Source of the DNA: Acidovorax sp. sif1233
GTDB lineage: Bacteria; Pseudomonadota; Gammaproteobacteria; Burkholderiales; Burkholderiaceae_C
Assembly (NCBI RefSeq): GCF_019218755.1
Contig: NZ_JAHUWZ010000002.1
Span: 682,001 to 746,000 of the forward strand
Direction of reading: 5' to 3'
DNA: 64,000 nucleotides
Positions 53,423-62,113 of this stretch are shown in pieces; the stretch's first letter is position 1; each line of letters opens with the position of its first letter. A program made the translations under genes and the position numbers. The notes below the pieces were generated by a model. That model saw nothing but the letters and a program-made list of their open reading frames with translations. It was not told where the DNA came from and searched no databases.

Positions 53423-54475
53423 ATGTCCCTGATCCCCTACGCCCTCACCCGCCCCTTTCTCTTCGGCCTCGATGCCGAGACCGCCCACGAGCTCACCATG
53501 GACATGCTGGCGCGCGGACAGCGCACGCCATTGCAATGGGCCTGGTGCAATGAAACCGTGGACGACCCTGTCGAATTGGCGGGCCTGACGTTTCCCAACC
53601 GCGTCGGCATGGCGGCGGGGCTGGACAAGAACGCCCGCTGCATCGACGCACTGGGCGCCATGGGCTTCGGCTTCGTGGAAGTGGGCACCGTGACACCCAA
53701 GGCGCAGCCCGGCAACCCCAAGCCACGCATGTTCCGCCTGCCCGAAGCGCGCGCGCTCATCAACCGCCTGGGTTTCAACAACGAAGGGCTGGATGCGTTC
53801 CTGCACAACGTGCAGCAGGCCCGCTTTCGCTCGCAGAGCCGCAAACACCCCCTGCTGCTGGGCCTGAATATCGGCAAGAACGCCACGACCCCGATCGAGA
53901 ACGCCACCAGCGACTACCTGGCCTGCCTGGACGGCGTGTACCCGCACGCGGACTACGTCACGGTCAACATCAGCTCGCCCAACACCCAGAACCTGCGCGC
54001 GCTGCAGAGCGATGCGGCGCTGGACGCGCTGCTGGGCGCGATCGCCGAGCGCCGAGAAGCCCTGGCGGCGCGGCACGCGCGGCGCGTACCGGTGTTCGTG
54101 AAGATTGCCCCGGATCTCGATGAAGCCCAGGTGTCCGTGATCGCCTCCACGCTGCAGCGCCATGGCATGGACGGCGTGATCGCCACCAACACCACCATCA
54201 GCCGCGCGGCCGTGCAGGGTTTGCGCCACGCGCAGGAAATCGGCGGGCTCAGCGGCGCCCCGGTGCTTGAAGCCAGCAACCAGGTGATACGCCAGCTGCG
54301 CGCGGCCCTGGGCAGCCGTTTTCCCATCATTGGCGTGGGTGGCATCATGAGCGCCGAGGATGCGGTGGGCAAGGTCCGCGCCGGCGCCGATGTGGTGCAG
54401 ATCTACACCGGGCTGATCTACGAAGGCCCCGCGCTGGTGGCGAAGGCCGCGAAGGCCATCAAGGCCATGGGCTGA
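53423..54475 (+). CDS. pyrD: Dihydroorotate dehydrogenase (quinone type)
   Basis: This is a 350-residue class 2 dihydroorotate dehydrogenase that oxidises dihydroorotate to orotate and passes electrons to quinone at the membrane. The N-terminal amphipathic helix (about 1-35) marks the membrane-associated class. [43 protein letters not shown] and IIGVGGI are all present, with FMN-binding and catalytic Ser/Asn in place. It ends before a strong terminator at 54511. Confidence 0.97.
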   Translation: MSLIPYALTRPFLFGLDAETAHELTMDMLARGQRTPLQWAWCNETVDDPVELAGLTFPNRVGMAAGLDKNARCIDALGAMGFGFVEVGTVTPKAQPGNPKPRMFRLPEARALINRLGFNNEGLDAFLHNVQQARFRSQSRKHPLLLGLNIGKNATTPIENATSDYLACLDGVYPHADYVTVNISSPNTQNLRALQSDAALDALLGAIAERREALAARHARRVPVFVKIAPDLDEAQVSVIASTLQRHGMDGVIATNTTISRAAVQGLRHAQEIGGLSGAPVLEASNQVIRQLRAALGSRFPIIGVGGIMSAEDAVGKVRAGADVVQIYTGLIYEGPALVAKAAKAIKAMG

Positions 54476-54510
54476 GCCACGGCACGCCACCCGCGCGCCA
54501 GGCCCCCAAA

Positions 54511-54540
54511 AAAAGAGCCGCCCATCTGGGCGGCTCTTTT
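54511..54540. terminator. Bidirectional rho-independent terminator
   Basis: Fourteen-base arms AAAAGAGCCGCCCA and TGGGCGGCTCTTTT around a 2-bp loop, with flanking A and T runs, lie between pyrD and the convergent YqjK-like gene. Confidence 0.92.
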
Positions 54541-54598
54541 GCCGTGGGACAGAACGCAGGCTCCTGCCGGCCGCCCGGCAAGGTGCCGGCAAGGCCGG

Positions 54599-54928
54599 TC
54601 AGCGCCGCAACCGCATCAGCATGGGCAGCAGCACGCCGGCCCAGCGAATCAGCCGGCGCGGCCCCGCCACGACGGCGACGCCGGCCATGGCCGCCACCGC
54701 CAGGGGGTGTTCCCGGGCGAATCCCGCGGCGCGCAGCACCAGGGACTCGTCCAGGCCGCCGTCACCCTGGTCCCGCTGCGCCAATGCCAGCGACTGTGCC
54801 CGGGCCGCCCTGCGGGCGCGCAAGCGTTCGCGCTGCGTGGCAATCCGGTCCAGCACGCGCTGCTGGGCCATGGTGGGCTCGGGAACCACGGCTTGCGGGG
54901 CAGTGGTCGATGAGTTCGTCGCAGTCAT
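54599..54928 (-). CDS. YqjK-like small protein
   Basis: This is a 109-residue protein with an N-terminal polar segment rich in Arg/Gln (RVLDRIATQRERLRARR), one hydrophobic segment near 75-95 and a basic tail (MLMRLRR). It resembles the third member of the enterobacterial yqjD-yqjE-yqjK cluster by size, charge pattern and position. The start overlaps the stop of the YqjE-like gene by one base (TAATG). Function is unknown. Confidence 0.7.
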   Translation of the reverse strand: MTATNSSTTAPQAVVPEPTMAQQRVLDRIATQRERLRARRAARAQSLALAQRDQGDGGLDESLVLRAAGFAREHPLAVAAMAGVAVVAGPRRLIRWAGVLLPMLMRLRR

Positions 54929-55323
54929 TACAAACGCTCCTTGATGTCACGCCAGTCCTGCGCCAGCTCGCGCCGGGTAAGGGCAAAGCCCTGGCCCGCC
55001 TTCTGCACGACGGAAACCAGCGACATGAGCGTGGCGGCCCAGCCGACAGTCCAGACGGCTGCCACGAGCCAGGCCACCAGGGTGCGCTGGGGGGTATCCC
55101 AGAAATGCACCAGCACCGCCAGCGAGAGCATGATCAAGGCCACCACGGTGAGCCCCGCCACCACAATGGTCAGCACCAGCATCTGCTGCAGGCGCTGCTT
55201 CTGATCCTGCCACTCCAGGCGTGCGAGGTCCATGCGGTCTTCCGCCGCGATGGCGCCTTCGATCACGTTGGCGCGCCAGCGGGCCACCAGGGCCTCCAGC
55301 CCCAGAAGGGAAAGCCAGTTCAT
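54928..55323 (-). CDS. YqjE-like membrane protein (phage_holin_3_6 family)
   Basis: This is a 131-residue protein with two central hydrophobic helices (about 50-72 and 82-104) between a charged N-terminal helix (EDRMDLARLEWQDQKQRL) and a charged C-terminal helix. It belongs to the phage_holin_3_6/YqjE family; despite the name these are chromosomal envelope proteins, not prophage lysis genes. AGAGG precedes the ATG at 55323 by six bases. It is the middle gene of a three-gene operon. Confidence 0.8.
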   Translation of the reverse strand: MNWLSLLGLEALVARWRANVIEGAIAAEDRMDLARLEWQDQKQRLQQMLVLTIVVAGLTVVALIMLSLAVLVHFWDTPQRTLVAWLVAAVWTVGWAATLMSLVSVVQKAGQGFALTRRELAQDWRDIKERL

Positions 55324-55365
55324 GTGCAACCTCTGCGTTGTGCGGCCGTGCGCGGCAGGCCGGAA

Positions 55366-55668
55366 TCAGCGCCGCGCAAGCAGGAAGCCCACCAGGGCGC
55401 CGACGGCCAGCGCGGCCCCGGCCACGCGCCATGGTTCATCGTGCGCATAGCGGTCGGCCGCAAGGGCGGCATCCTTGGCCTGGCGGGCCGCATCCTGCGC
55501 CGCGCGCACCGCGGATTCGCGCACGTTGTGCATGCCGTCGTCCAGACGCTGGCGCAGCAGCTTGATTTCAGGGACCGCGTCGAGATCCTTGTTGGCGAGA
55601 AGCCCCCGCAGATCAGAAACCAGCTTTTCCAGTTCGCCCTGGGTGGTGGTGGTGTCGGAAGCAGTCAT
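55366..55668 (-). CDS. DUF883 family protein (YqjD/ElaB-like)
   Basis: This is a 100-residue protein with a long amphipathic helix followed by a C-terminal transmembrane segment (VAGAALAVGALVGFLL), the DUF883 layout. YqjD and ElaB bind ribosomes at the membrane in stationary phase in E. coli. It is the first gene of the operon with the YqjE- and YqjK-like genes. The short region upstream contains no other gene. Confidence 0.85.
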   Translation of the reverse strand: MTASDTTTTQGELEKLVSDLRGLLANKDLDAVPEIKLLRQRLDDGMHNVRESAVRAAQDAARQAKDAALAADRYAHDEPWRVAGAALAVGALVGFLLARR

Positions 55669-55809
55669 ACAAGCCTTTCTTGAAGCAACACAAAAAAATC
55701 AATCATCCCTGCCGGAACAGGACTCGGGTTCATCTTAGTCACCTGCCCCCGCCCCGCTTCGTAGGACGGCGACGCAAGAGGTTACGGATTGCAAATGGTT
55801 TGCCGCAGA

Positions 55810-56907
55810 TCAGACCAGCGTGGCTACATGGTCCGCAATGGCCAGAGCGCTTGTCAAGCCGGGGGATTCGATGCCAAACAGGTTCACCAGGCCCGGGACG
55901 CCGTGCACCGCGGGCCCCTGGATCATGAAGTCCGCCGCAGGTTCCTCGGGGCCATGGATCTTGGGGCGCATGCCCGCATAGCCGGGCGCCAGCGCTCCGT
56001 CGCGCAGCTCGGGCCAGTACTTGCGGACCTCGGCGTAGAACGCGTCCCCGCGTGCGGGGTCGACCAAAAGGTCGTCCGGCGAATCAACCCACTGCACGTC
56101 GGGGCCGAACTTGGCCTGCCCGCCCAGATCCAGCGTCAGGTGCACGCCCAGGCCGGCAGCCTCGGGCACGGGGTAGATCAAGCGGCTGAAGGGTGCCTTG
56201 CCAGACAGCGTGAAATAGCTGCCCTTGGCGTAGTGGGCACGGGGCACATGATCCGCTCCCAGCCCCGCAAAGCGGCGGGCCAGCCCGGGGGCGTGCAGAC
56301 CCGCGGCATTGACCACGGTACGGGCTCGCAAACGCGTGCCATCGGACGCTATCAAATCAATAGCATTCTGCGCACATTCCGCTTGCGCCAGGGGCGAATT
56401 GAGGGCCACGAGTCCCCCCGCATGCTCCAGGTCGCCCTGCAGCGCGAGCATCAAAGCGTGGCTGTCCACGATACCGGTACTGGGCGAAAACAATGCAGCG
56501 ACGCATTCCAGCGCGGGCTCCAGCGCCTGCGCTTCCTGGCGGCCGAGCCAGCGCAGATCCGGCACGCCGTTGGCTTGCGCCCGTGCCTGGATGGACTCAA
56601 GACCAGGCAGTTGACCCGACGAGGTTGCCACCAGGAGCTTGCCGCAGCGGTGGTGGGGCACGCCACGCTCGGCGCAGTAGGCATACAGCATGTCCCGGCC
56701 TTGGACGCACAGCCGCGCTTTCAGCGACCCGGTGGGGTAGTACAGCCCGGCATGGATGACCTCGCTGTTGCGCGAACTGATGCCGGTGCCTATCGCATCC
56801 GCGGATTCCAGCACCATGACCTCGCGGCCCCGCAGCGCCAGGGCCCGGGCCACGGCCAGGCCGACCACGCCCGCCCCCACCACCACACAGTCGACTACAT
56901 CCGCCAT
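55810..56907 (-). CDS. FAD-dependent oxidoreductase (LhgO/L2HGDH-like) carrying an internal repeat
   Basis: This is a 365-residue flavoprotein of the DAO superfamily. The N-terminal FAD motif [17 protein letters not shown] and [15 protein letters not shown] are characteristic of the L-2-hydroxyglutarate oxidase branch. The C-terminus contains [19 protein letters not shown]. Substrate specificity is an inference. Residues about 173-192 ([16 protein letters not shown]) are encoded by an inserted palindromic repeat copy, yet the reading frame stays open. It lies 30 bases downstream of the deacetylase-like gene and is probably co-transcribed. Confidence 0.82.
   Translation of the reverse strand: MADVVDCVVVGAGVVGLAVARALALRGREVMVLESADAIGTGISSRNSEVIHAGLYYPTGSLKARLCVQGRDMLYAYCAERGVPHHRCGKLLVATSSGQLPGLESIQARAQANGVPDLRWLGRQEAQALEPALECVAALFSPSTGIVDSHALMLALQGDLEHAGGLVALNSPLAQAECAQNAIDLIASDGTRLRARTVVNAAGLHAPGLARRFAGLGADHVPRAHYAKGSYFTLSGKAPFSRLIYPVPEAAGLGVHLTLDLGGQAKFGPDVQWVDSPDDLLVDPARGDAFYAEVRKYWPELRDGALAPGYAGMRPKIHGPEEPAADFMIQGPAVHGVPGLVNLFGIESPGLTSALAIADHVATLV
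56346..56405 (-). repeat. Interspersed palindromic repeat, copy G, inside a coding gene
   Basis: This is a full-length copy within the FAD oxidoreductase gene. The core GCTATCAAATCAATAGC is at 56348-56364, and the GCGC-rich arms lie to its right. It is oriented so that the gene reads the repeat 'forward' and encodes ...[11 protein letters not shown].... No stop codon or frameshift is introduced. Confidence 0.75.
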
Positions 56908-56937
56908 TCGCTCGCCCTCGTCCTTGCCCTTCGGTGC

Positions 56938-57975
56938 TCAGCCTTGCTCGAAGCCGTCGAGCACATTGACGGCATTGGTTCCCAGCTCGGCCGCCGCGTA
57001 GCCACCTTCGAGGACGAAGACAGCGGGCAGCCCCAGGCGTGCGAGGCGCGCGCCCAGCCGGGTGAAATCGGACGAGGCGAGTGCGAAGCGGGAAATGGGG
57101 TCGCCCTCGAACGCGTCGAGCCCCAGCGAGACCACAAGGGCATCGGCCCCGTGGCTGGCGATCCGCGCACAGGCACTTTCCAGCGCATCGAACCAGGCGG
57201 CGGCGCTGGTGCCGGCCGGCAGCGGCAGGTTCAGATTGAAGCCCGCGCCCTCTCCTGACCCGGTTTCGTCCGCATGGCCCAGGTAAAAGGGGTATTCCGT
57301 GCGCGGGTCGCCATGCATGCTGATGAACAGCACGTCGGAGCGGTCGTAGAAGATGCTTTGCGTGCCATTGCCATGGTGATAGTCGACATCCAGCAGGGCC
57401 ACGCGCCGGGCGCCCTCGTTGCGCAATACCTGCGCCGCCACGGCGGCGTTGTTCAGGAAGCAGTAGCCCCCCATGAAGTCCGGGCCGGCATGGTGGCCTG
57501 GCGGGCGTGTGCAGCAAAACGCCGCGCCCACACCCCGCGCCACCCGGGTGGCGGCACTGGCGGCCGCATCCGCGCCTGCCTTGGCCGCCGCCCAGGTGCC
57601 GGGGGCCATGGGCGTGCCGTTGTCCATGGAGTACAGGCCAAGCCGCGCCACGAAGTTCTCCGGCTCCAGATCGCTGCGCAGGGTGCGCACGGGCCACACG
57701 GATGGAAAAGGCTGCACATCGGCGTTCGCGGGGTCCAGCGCCATCCATTGCTGCCAGGCCGTCTGCAGGAAGGCCAGATAGCGCTGCGCATGCACCTGGG
57801 ACAGCACGGGCCCGCTGTCCACATCCGGCGCCGTGAGGCCGTGGCCCCGCGCGCGCAGTGCCTCTTCGACATAGTCCACGCGCGCAGGCTTCTCGAAGCA
57901 GGGAACGCGTTCGCCGCGAAAGAATTCGTGGGTGGGAGCGTGTCCCTGGTGCAGCGGGTTGTGAAAGGTGATCAT
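56938..57975 (-). CDS. Histone deacetylase-family protein (acetylpolyamine amidohydrolase-like)
   Basis: This is a 345-residue zinc-dependent deacetylase of the HDAC/acetylpolyamine amidohydrolase superfamily. The charge-relay His pair is H161/H162 (RPPGHHAG). The zinc ligands are D198 and H200 in DVDYHHGNG and D287 in GLDAFEGDP, and Tyr326 is in EGGY. Bacterial members deacetylate small acetylated molecules such as acetylpolyamines or acetylated proteins. The gene precedes the FAD oxidoreductase. Confidence 0.9.
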   Translation of the reverse strand: MITFHNPLHQGHAPTHEFFRGERVPCFEKPARVDYVEEALRARGHGLTAPDVDSGPVLSQVHAQRYLAFLQTAWQQWMALDPANADVQPFPSVWPVRTLRSDLEPENFVARLGLYSMDNGTPMAPGTWAAAKAGADAAASAATRVARGVGAAFCCTRPPGHHAGPDFMGGYCFLNNAAVAAQVLRNEGARRVALLDVDYHHGNGTQSIFYDRSDVLFISMHGDPRTEYPFYLGHADETGSGEGAGFNLNLPLPAGTSAAAWFDALESACARIASHGADALVVSLGLDAFEGDPISRFALASSDFTRLGARLARLGLPAVFVLEGGYAAAELGTNAVNVLDGFEQG

Positions 57976-58124
57976 GGGTCAGGCGTGTCGGCAAAGGAAG
58001 CCCGTGGCAGGCCAGGGTGGCCTTCCCGCGGGGCAGTCCCGCCATGGACTCGAGGCTGACACTGTAGCCGCTTTGCGGCGCCCGGCCGCCAAATGGGCCC
58101 TGGAGGCCCCGGCCCATGAAAAAA

Positions 58125-58151
58125 CCCCTGCAGACCAGAGATCTGCAGGGG
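58125..58151 (-). terminator. Terminator downstream of the tRNA-Val genes
   Basis: Ten-base arms CCCCTGCAGA (58125-58134) and TCTGCAGGGG (58142-58151) are followed on the minus strand by TTTTTT. This is a strong rho-independent terminator for the minus-strand tRNA transcript. Confidence 0.92.
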
Positions 58152-58157
58152 TTGAAT

Positions 58158-58232
58158 TGGTGGGTGATACATGGATCGAACATGTGACCCCTGCCGTGTG
58201 AAGGCAGTGCTCTACCGCTGAGCTAATCACCC
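58158..58232 (-). tRNA. tRNA-Val (anticodon CAC), copy 1
   Basis: This is a 75-nt tRNA with encoded CCA. The acceptor stem is GGGTGAT/ATCACCC and the T-loop is TTCGATC. The anticodon arm CTGCC-TTCACAC-GGCAG gives CAC, which reads GUG valine codons. It is the downstream copy of a tandem pair on the minus strand, just before the terminator. Confidence 0.96.
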
Positions 58233-58279
58233 GTCGCTGGCACCCTGAACAGGGTGTGTCGCGAGGCCGTCAACAAGCG

Positions 58280-58354
58280 TGGTGGGTGATACATGGATCG
58301 AACATGTGACCCCTGCCGTGTGAAGGCAGTGCTCTACCGCTGAGCTAATCACCC
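58280..58354 (-). tRNA. tRNA-Val (anticodon CAC), copy 2
   Basis: This 75-nt tRNA is identical in sequence to copy 1, including the encoded CCA, and lies 47 bases upstream of it on the minus strand. The pair is likely co-transcribed. The tandem copy presumably reflects heavy use of GTG valine codons in this GC-rich genome. Confidence 0.96.
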
Positions 58355-58391
58355 GTGTCGCTGTGACAGCCTTCTATTATGGCACAGCTTT

Positions 58392-59105
58392 TCAGGCTGC
58401 CTGGACAGTTCTCCAAATTGTTTTGCCTCCGCTGGCCTTGTCGATCTGCGCCAGCACTTCGGCATGGGCCGTCTGCTCCTGCTCGCTGGCGCGCAGCACG
58501 GGCAGGCTCAGCAGCCGCAGGTCGATGGCGGCCACCTTCAGGCCGTCGCTGCCTTCCTGCGCATCATCGGCGATGAGCAGGGCATCCTGGCCACGGGTCA
58601 GGTTGATGTAGACATCGGCCAGCAGCTCGGCATCCAGCAGCGCCCCGTGCAGGGTGCGGCCGGAGTTGTCCACGCCCAGCCGGTCGCACAGGGCATCGAG
58701 CGAATTGCGCTTGCCCGGGTACATCTCCTTGGCCATGGCGAGCGTGTCGGTCACGCTCTCCACGTACGTGCGAAAGCCCGGGCGTCCCGTCAGTTCCAGC
58801 TCCTTGTTCAGGAAGCCCACGTCGAACGCCGCGTTGTGGATGATGATCTCCGCCCCCTGCAGGTACTGCAGGATCTCGTCCGCCACCTCGGCGAACCTGG
58901 GCTTGTCCTTCAGGAACTCGTTGCTGATGCCGTGCACCTTCAGCGCATCTTCATGGCTGTCGCGGCCCGGATTGAAGTACAGGTGCAGGTTGTTGCCGGT
59001 GAGCTTGCGGTTGAGCAGCTCCACGCAGCCCAGTTCAATGATGCGGTCCCCGCTGTCGGCCGAAAGGCCGGTGGTTTCGGTGTCGAGAACGATCTGGCGG
59101 GTCAT
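58392..59105 (-). CDS. dnaQ: DNA polymerase III epsilon subunit (3'-5' proofreading exonuclease)
   Basis: This is a 237-residue proofreading subunit of the replicative polymerase. Exo I is LDTETTG, Exo II is the IIIHNAAFDVGFLN segment and Exo III is LHGALLDAELLADVY. It is the DEDDh type. The ATG at 59105 begins MTRQIVLDTETTGLS; an upstream in-frame reading extends through repetitive sequence and is not supported. It lies between fdx and the tRNA genes. Confidence 0.96.
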   Translation of the reverse strand: MTRQIVLDTETTGLSADSGDRIIELGCVELLNRKLTGNNLHLYFNPGRDSHEDALKVHGISNEFLKDKPRFAEVADEILQYLQGAEIIIHNAAFDVGFLNKELELTGRPGFRTYVESVTDTLAMAKEMYPGKRNSLDALCDRLGVDNSGRTLHGALLDAELLADVYINLTRGQDALLIADDAQEGSDGLKVAAIDLRLLSLPVLRASEQEQTAHAEVLAQIDKASGGKTIWRTVQAA

Positions 59106-59190
59106 ACGCGCCCCCACGCTCGGCACTTCGTGTCCTCGCTGCCCCCCAAGGGGGCGCCAGCTTGCCTGGGGCGGCCCGGCGCTGCGCTCA
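59106..59190. repeat. GC-rich intergenic repeat with hairpin
   Basis: The gap between fdx and dnaQ contains GCCCCC-caa-GGGGGC (59141-59155), then GCGCCAGCTTGCCTGGGGC and a cluster of GGCGCTGCGCTC-type sequence. I recall near-identical intergenic sequences in other Comamonadaceae, so it is probably a second interspersed repeat family. It could also weaken read-through from fdx into dnaQ. Confidence 0.5.
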
Positions 59191-59191
59191 T

Positions 59192-59530
59192 CTAGTGGTT
59201 CTCCTTGGCATGGTTGATCGTGTACTTGGGAATTTCCACGGTCAGATCGGTTTGCGCCAGGATGGCCTGGCACGACAGGCGCGATTGTGGCTCCAGGCCC
59301 CAGGCGCGGTCGAGCAGGTCTTCTTCCTCTTCCTCGGCCTCGTTGAGCGAGTTCAGCCCCTGGCGCACGATGACGTGGCAGGTGGTGCAGGCACAGCTCA
59401 TGTCGCAGGCGTGCTCGATGTTGATGTGGTTGTCGAGCAGGGCTTCGCAGATCGACGTGCCGGCGGGCGCGGTGATTTCGGCCCCCTGGGGACAGTACTC
59501 GGGATGGGGAAGGATCTTGATGACGGGCAT
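59192..59530 (-). CDS. fdx: ISC-type [2Fe-2S] ferredoxin
   Basis: This is a 112-residue adrenodoxin-type ferredoxin of the Fe-S assembly operon that supplies electrons for cluster formation on IscU. Cluster ligands are C42, C48, C51 and C87 (C-x5-C-x2-C...C), with an additional C46 as in isc ferredoxins. It has an acidic stretch EAEEEEEDLLD. The ATG at 59530 is the natural family start. It lies downstream of hscA. Confidence 0.95.
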   Translation of the reverse strand: MPVIKILPHPEYCPQGAEITAPAGTSICEALLDNHINIEHACDMSCACTTCHVIVRQGLNSLNEAEEEEEDLLDRAWGLEPQSRLSCQAILAQTDLTVEIPKYTINHAKENH

Positions 59531-59564
59531 GGGGTGTGGGCTCTTATTGCTTCTTGTCCGGGGC

Positions 59565-61436
59565 TTACAAGGTCTGCACGTTCTTGCCAGCCAGCGCCTG
59601 GCGGATGCCACGGTTCATGCGCTGCGCGGCGAAGGCTTCCGTGCCCTTGGCCAGTGCATCGGTGGCGGCTTCGATGACGGCGGCATCCTGCGCATCCCGC
59701 TGGTGGCGCAATGCCACCATCAGCGCATCGATCTCGGCGCGCTCCCGGGTGGAGAGGACATCGCCGTCGGCATCGAGGGCACTCTGGGTGGCGATCAGCA
59801 TGCGGTCCGCGTCCACGCGGGCCTCGACCACCGCGCGGGCCTTCACGTCCTGGGCAGCCGTGGCAAAGCCGTCCTGCAGCATGCGCGCAATCTGGTCGTC
59901 CGACAGGCCATAGGAGGGCTTCACGTCGATGCGAGCCTCCACGCCACTGCCCTGCTCCCTGGCGCTCACGCTCAGCAGGCCGTCGGCATCGACGGTGAAG
60001 GTCACGCGGATGCGCGCCGCGCCCGCGGCCATGGGCGGAATACCGCGCAGCTCGAAGCGCGCGAGGCTGCGGCAGTCCTGCACCAGGTCGCGCTCGCCCT
60101 GCACCACATGCACCGCCAGCGCTGTCTGGCCGTCCTTGTAGGTGGTGAAGTCCTGCGCCTTGGCGGTGGGAATGGTCTCGTTGCGCGCGACGATGCGCTC
60201 CACGAGGCCTCCCATGGTTTCGATGCCCAGCGACAGCGGAATCACGTCCAGCAGCAGCAGGTCGCCCGCCGTGTTGTTGCCCGCCAGCTGGTTGGCCTGG
60301 ACGGCGGCACCCAGCGCAACGACTTCGTCGGGGTTGAGGTTGGTCAGCGGTTCCTTGCCAAAGAAGGCGGCCACCGCCTGCCGCACCTGCGGCATGCGGG
60401 TGGAGCCGCCCACCATCACCACGCCCTTCACCTCGTCACGCCCCAGATGGGCGTCCCGCAGCGCGCGGCGCACCGCCGCCATGGAGCGCGCGGTCAGTTC
60501 GGCCGTGATGGCCTCGAAGTCCGATTTTTTGACATCGAAATGCACGCCACCGCTTGATAGGTGTGCGCTGAATGCTACTGAATCTATAGCAGTCAAGGCT
60601 TCCTTGCAGGCGCGTGCCGCCATGCGCACCGCCGACTTGTCCGCCGGGGTGACGGCCTGAAGGCCCAGTTGCTGCAGCACCCAGTCCGCCAGGGCCGCAT
60701 CGTAGTCGTCGCCGCCCAGCGCGGAATCGCCGCCCGTGGCGATGACCTCGAACACGCCCTGCGTCAGGCGCAGGATGGAGATGTCGAAGGTGCCGCCGCC
60801 CAGGTCGTACACCGCGTAGACCCCCTCGCTCGCATTGTCCAGGCCGTAGGCAATGGCTGCGGCCGTCGGCTCGTTGATGAGGCGCAGCAGGTGGATGCCC
60901 GCCAGCTTGGCCGCGTCCTTGGTGGCCTGCCGCTGGGCGTCGTCGAAGTAGGCGGGCACGGTGATGACGGCACCGTAGAGGTCGTCATTGAAGGTGTCCT
61001 CGGCCCGGTAGCGCAGAGTCGCCAGGATTTCGGCACTGACCTCGACGGGCGACTTGTTGCCGTCTACCGTCGCGAGGCTGACCATGCCCTGCTCCCCCGC
61101 CTCGCTGGCGGGAACAAAGTCGTAGGGCAGCTTGCCCGCCTCCGCCACGTCTTTCAGGCCCCGCCCCATGAAGCGCTTGGCCGAGGCGATGGTGTTGCGC
61201 GCATCCTGGGCCTGCGCTGCCACGGCGTCGTATCCGATCTGGCGTCCACCCTTTTCCAGGTACCGCACGACCGAGGGCAACAGCACCCTGCCCTGCGCAT
61301 CGGGCAGGCATTCGGACACGCCATTGCGCACGGCGGCGACCAGGGAGTGGGTGGTGCCCAGGTCAATGCCGACGGCAATGCGCCGCTGGTGCGGATCGGG
61401 GGATTGGCCGGGTTCGGAAATCTGCAGAAGCGCCAT
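59565..61436 (-). CDS. hscA: Fe-S assembly chaperone HscA with an internal repeat insertion
   Basis: This is a 623-residue Hsp70-family chaperone that, with HscB, binds the LPPVK motif of IscU to transfer clusters. The N-terminal ATPase motifs [15 protein letters not shown] and [13 protein letters not shown] are clear, as is the substrate-binding domain (for example [16 protein letters not shown]). Residues encoded around 60546-60590 ([15 protein letters not shown]) come from a palindromic repeat copy and differ from the region in E. coli HscA as I recall it, where a slightly shorter unrelated segment sits. The frame stays open. Confidence 0.95.
   Translation of the reverse strand: MALLQISEPGQSPDPHQRRIAVGIDLGTTHSLVAAVRNGVSECLPDAQGRVLLPSVVRYLEKGGRQIGYDAVAAQAQDARNTIASAKRFMGRGLKDVAEAGKLPYDFVPASEAGEQGMVSLATVDGNKSPVEVSAEILATLRYRAEDTFNDDLYGAVITVPAYFDDAQRQATKDAAKLAGIHLLRLINEPTAAAIAYGLDNASEGVYAVYDLGGGTFDISILRLTQGVFEVIATGGDSALGGDDYDAALADWVLQQLGLQAVTPADKSAVRMAARACKEALTAIDSVAFSAHLSSGGVHFDVKKSDFEAITAELTARSMAAVRRALRDAHLGRDEVKGVVMVGGSTRMPQVRQAVAAFFGKEPLTNLNPDEVVALGAAVQANQLAGNNTAGDLLLLDVIPLSLGIETMGGLVERIVARNETIPTAKAQDFTTYKDGQTALAVHVVQGERDLVQDCRSLARFELRGIPPMAAGAARIRVTFTVDADGLLSVSAREQGSGVEARIDVKPSYGLSDDQIARMLQDGFATAAQDVKARAVVEARVDADRMLIATQSALDADGDVLSTRERAEIDALMVALRHQRDAQDAAVIEAATDALAKGTEAFAAQRMNRGIRQALAGKNVQTL
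60545..60592 (+). repeat. Interspersed palindromic repeat, copy H, inside hscA
   Basis: This is a repeat copy with core GCTACTGAATCTATAGC at 60574-60590 and a GCGC-containing arm to its left, oriented opposite to hscA. The chaperone gene reads through it and encodes [10 protein letters not shown].... This is the second copy inside a gene of the window and is placed in the opposite orientation to the gene, unlike copy G. Confidence 0.68.
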
Positions 61437-61508
61437 GAAATTTCGGGTCTCAACGTGGTGGAGTCCGCCGCCATACGAACGGGGCCCCAGGGGGAAAGCA
61501 AAACCGCT

Positions 61509-62027
61509 CTATTGTCCCAGTTGCTCTCGGCGGCGTTCAATGTCGTCCGCAAATCGCGCAATGAACATGAGGGCTCTGACCTGCCGGGCGGCACCCGCGT
61601 AGTCCTGCTGCTGGTCGATGAGTTGCTCGCACTGCGCCAGCGCGGCACGGCGGGCCTGGGCGACGCCATCCTCGAGCGCATCGAGTTCGCTCTCGGCGCG
61701 GGCATCTTCCAGCGCCTCGCGCCACTCCATCTGCTGCATGAGGAACGCCGCCGGCATGGCCGTGTTGTCCTCGGCGCGGATCGGGGCCCCGTGCAGCTCG
61801 CACAGGTAGGCGGCGCGGCGCTGGGGATCCTTCAGGCGCTGGTAGGCCTCGTTGATGCGCACCGACCATTGCATGGCCACGCGCTGCGCGGCCGCGCCCT
61901 GCGCCGCGAACTTGTCGGGATGTGCTTCGCGCTGCAGCTCTTTCCAGCGCGCATCGATGGCACCACGGTCCTGCGCGAAACGGCGCTCGAGGCCAAACAG
62001 TTCAAAGTCGTCGGATTGCAGGTTCAT
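61509..62027 (-). CDS. hscB: Fe-S cluster assembly J-protein
   Basis: This is a 172-residue J-domain co-chaperone that delivers IscU to HscA and stimulates its ATPase. The J domain has HPDKF at 36-40 (HPD 36-38). The C-terminal helical domain binds IscU. Length matches HscB. It lies 72 bases upstream of hscA and 86 bases after iscA. Confidence 0.96.
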   Translation of the reverse strand: MNLQSDDFELFGLERRFAQDRGAIDARWKELQREAHPDKFAAQGAAAQRVAMQWSVRINEAYQRLKDPQRRAAYLCELHGAPIRAEDNTAMPAAFLMQQMEWREALEDARAESELDALEDGVAQARRAALAQCEQLIDQQQDYAGAARQVRALMFIARFADDIERRREQLGQ

Positions 62028-62113
62028 GCACAGGTCGCGAGGTGCGGGTCAACAAAAAACCGCCAGCACGGAGAGCGCGTTGGCGGTTTCACGAAAAAAG
62101 CGTCGGCAGGCGC

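Noticed and set aside
54928-55323. Prophage holin
   Set aside because: The family name includes 'phage holin', but the gene is in a YqjD-YqjE-YqjK-like operon with no other phage genes.
58158-58354. tRNA-Val genes as an integration site for a genomic island
   Set aside because: Flanks are core genes on both sides (deacetylase, dnaQ) and no integrase or partial tRNA duplication is present; the second copy is complete.
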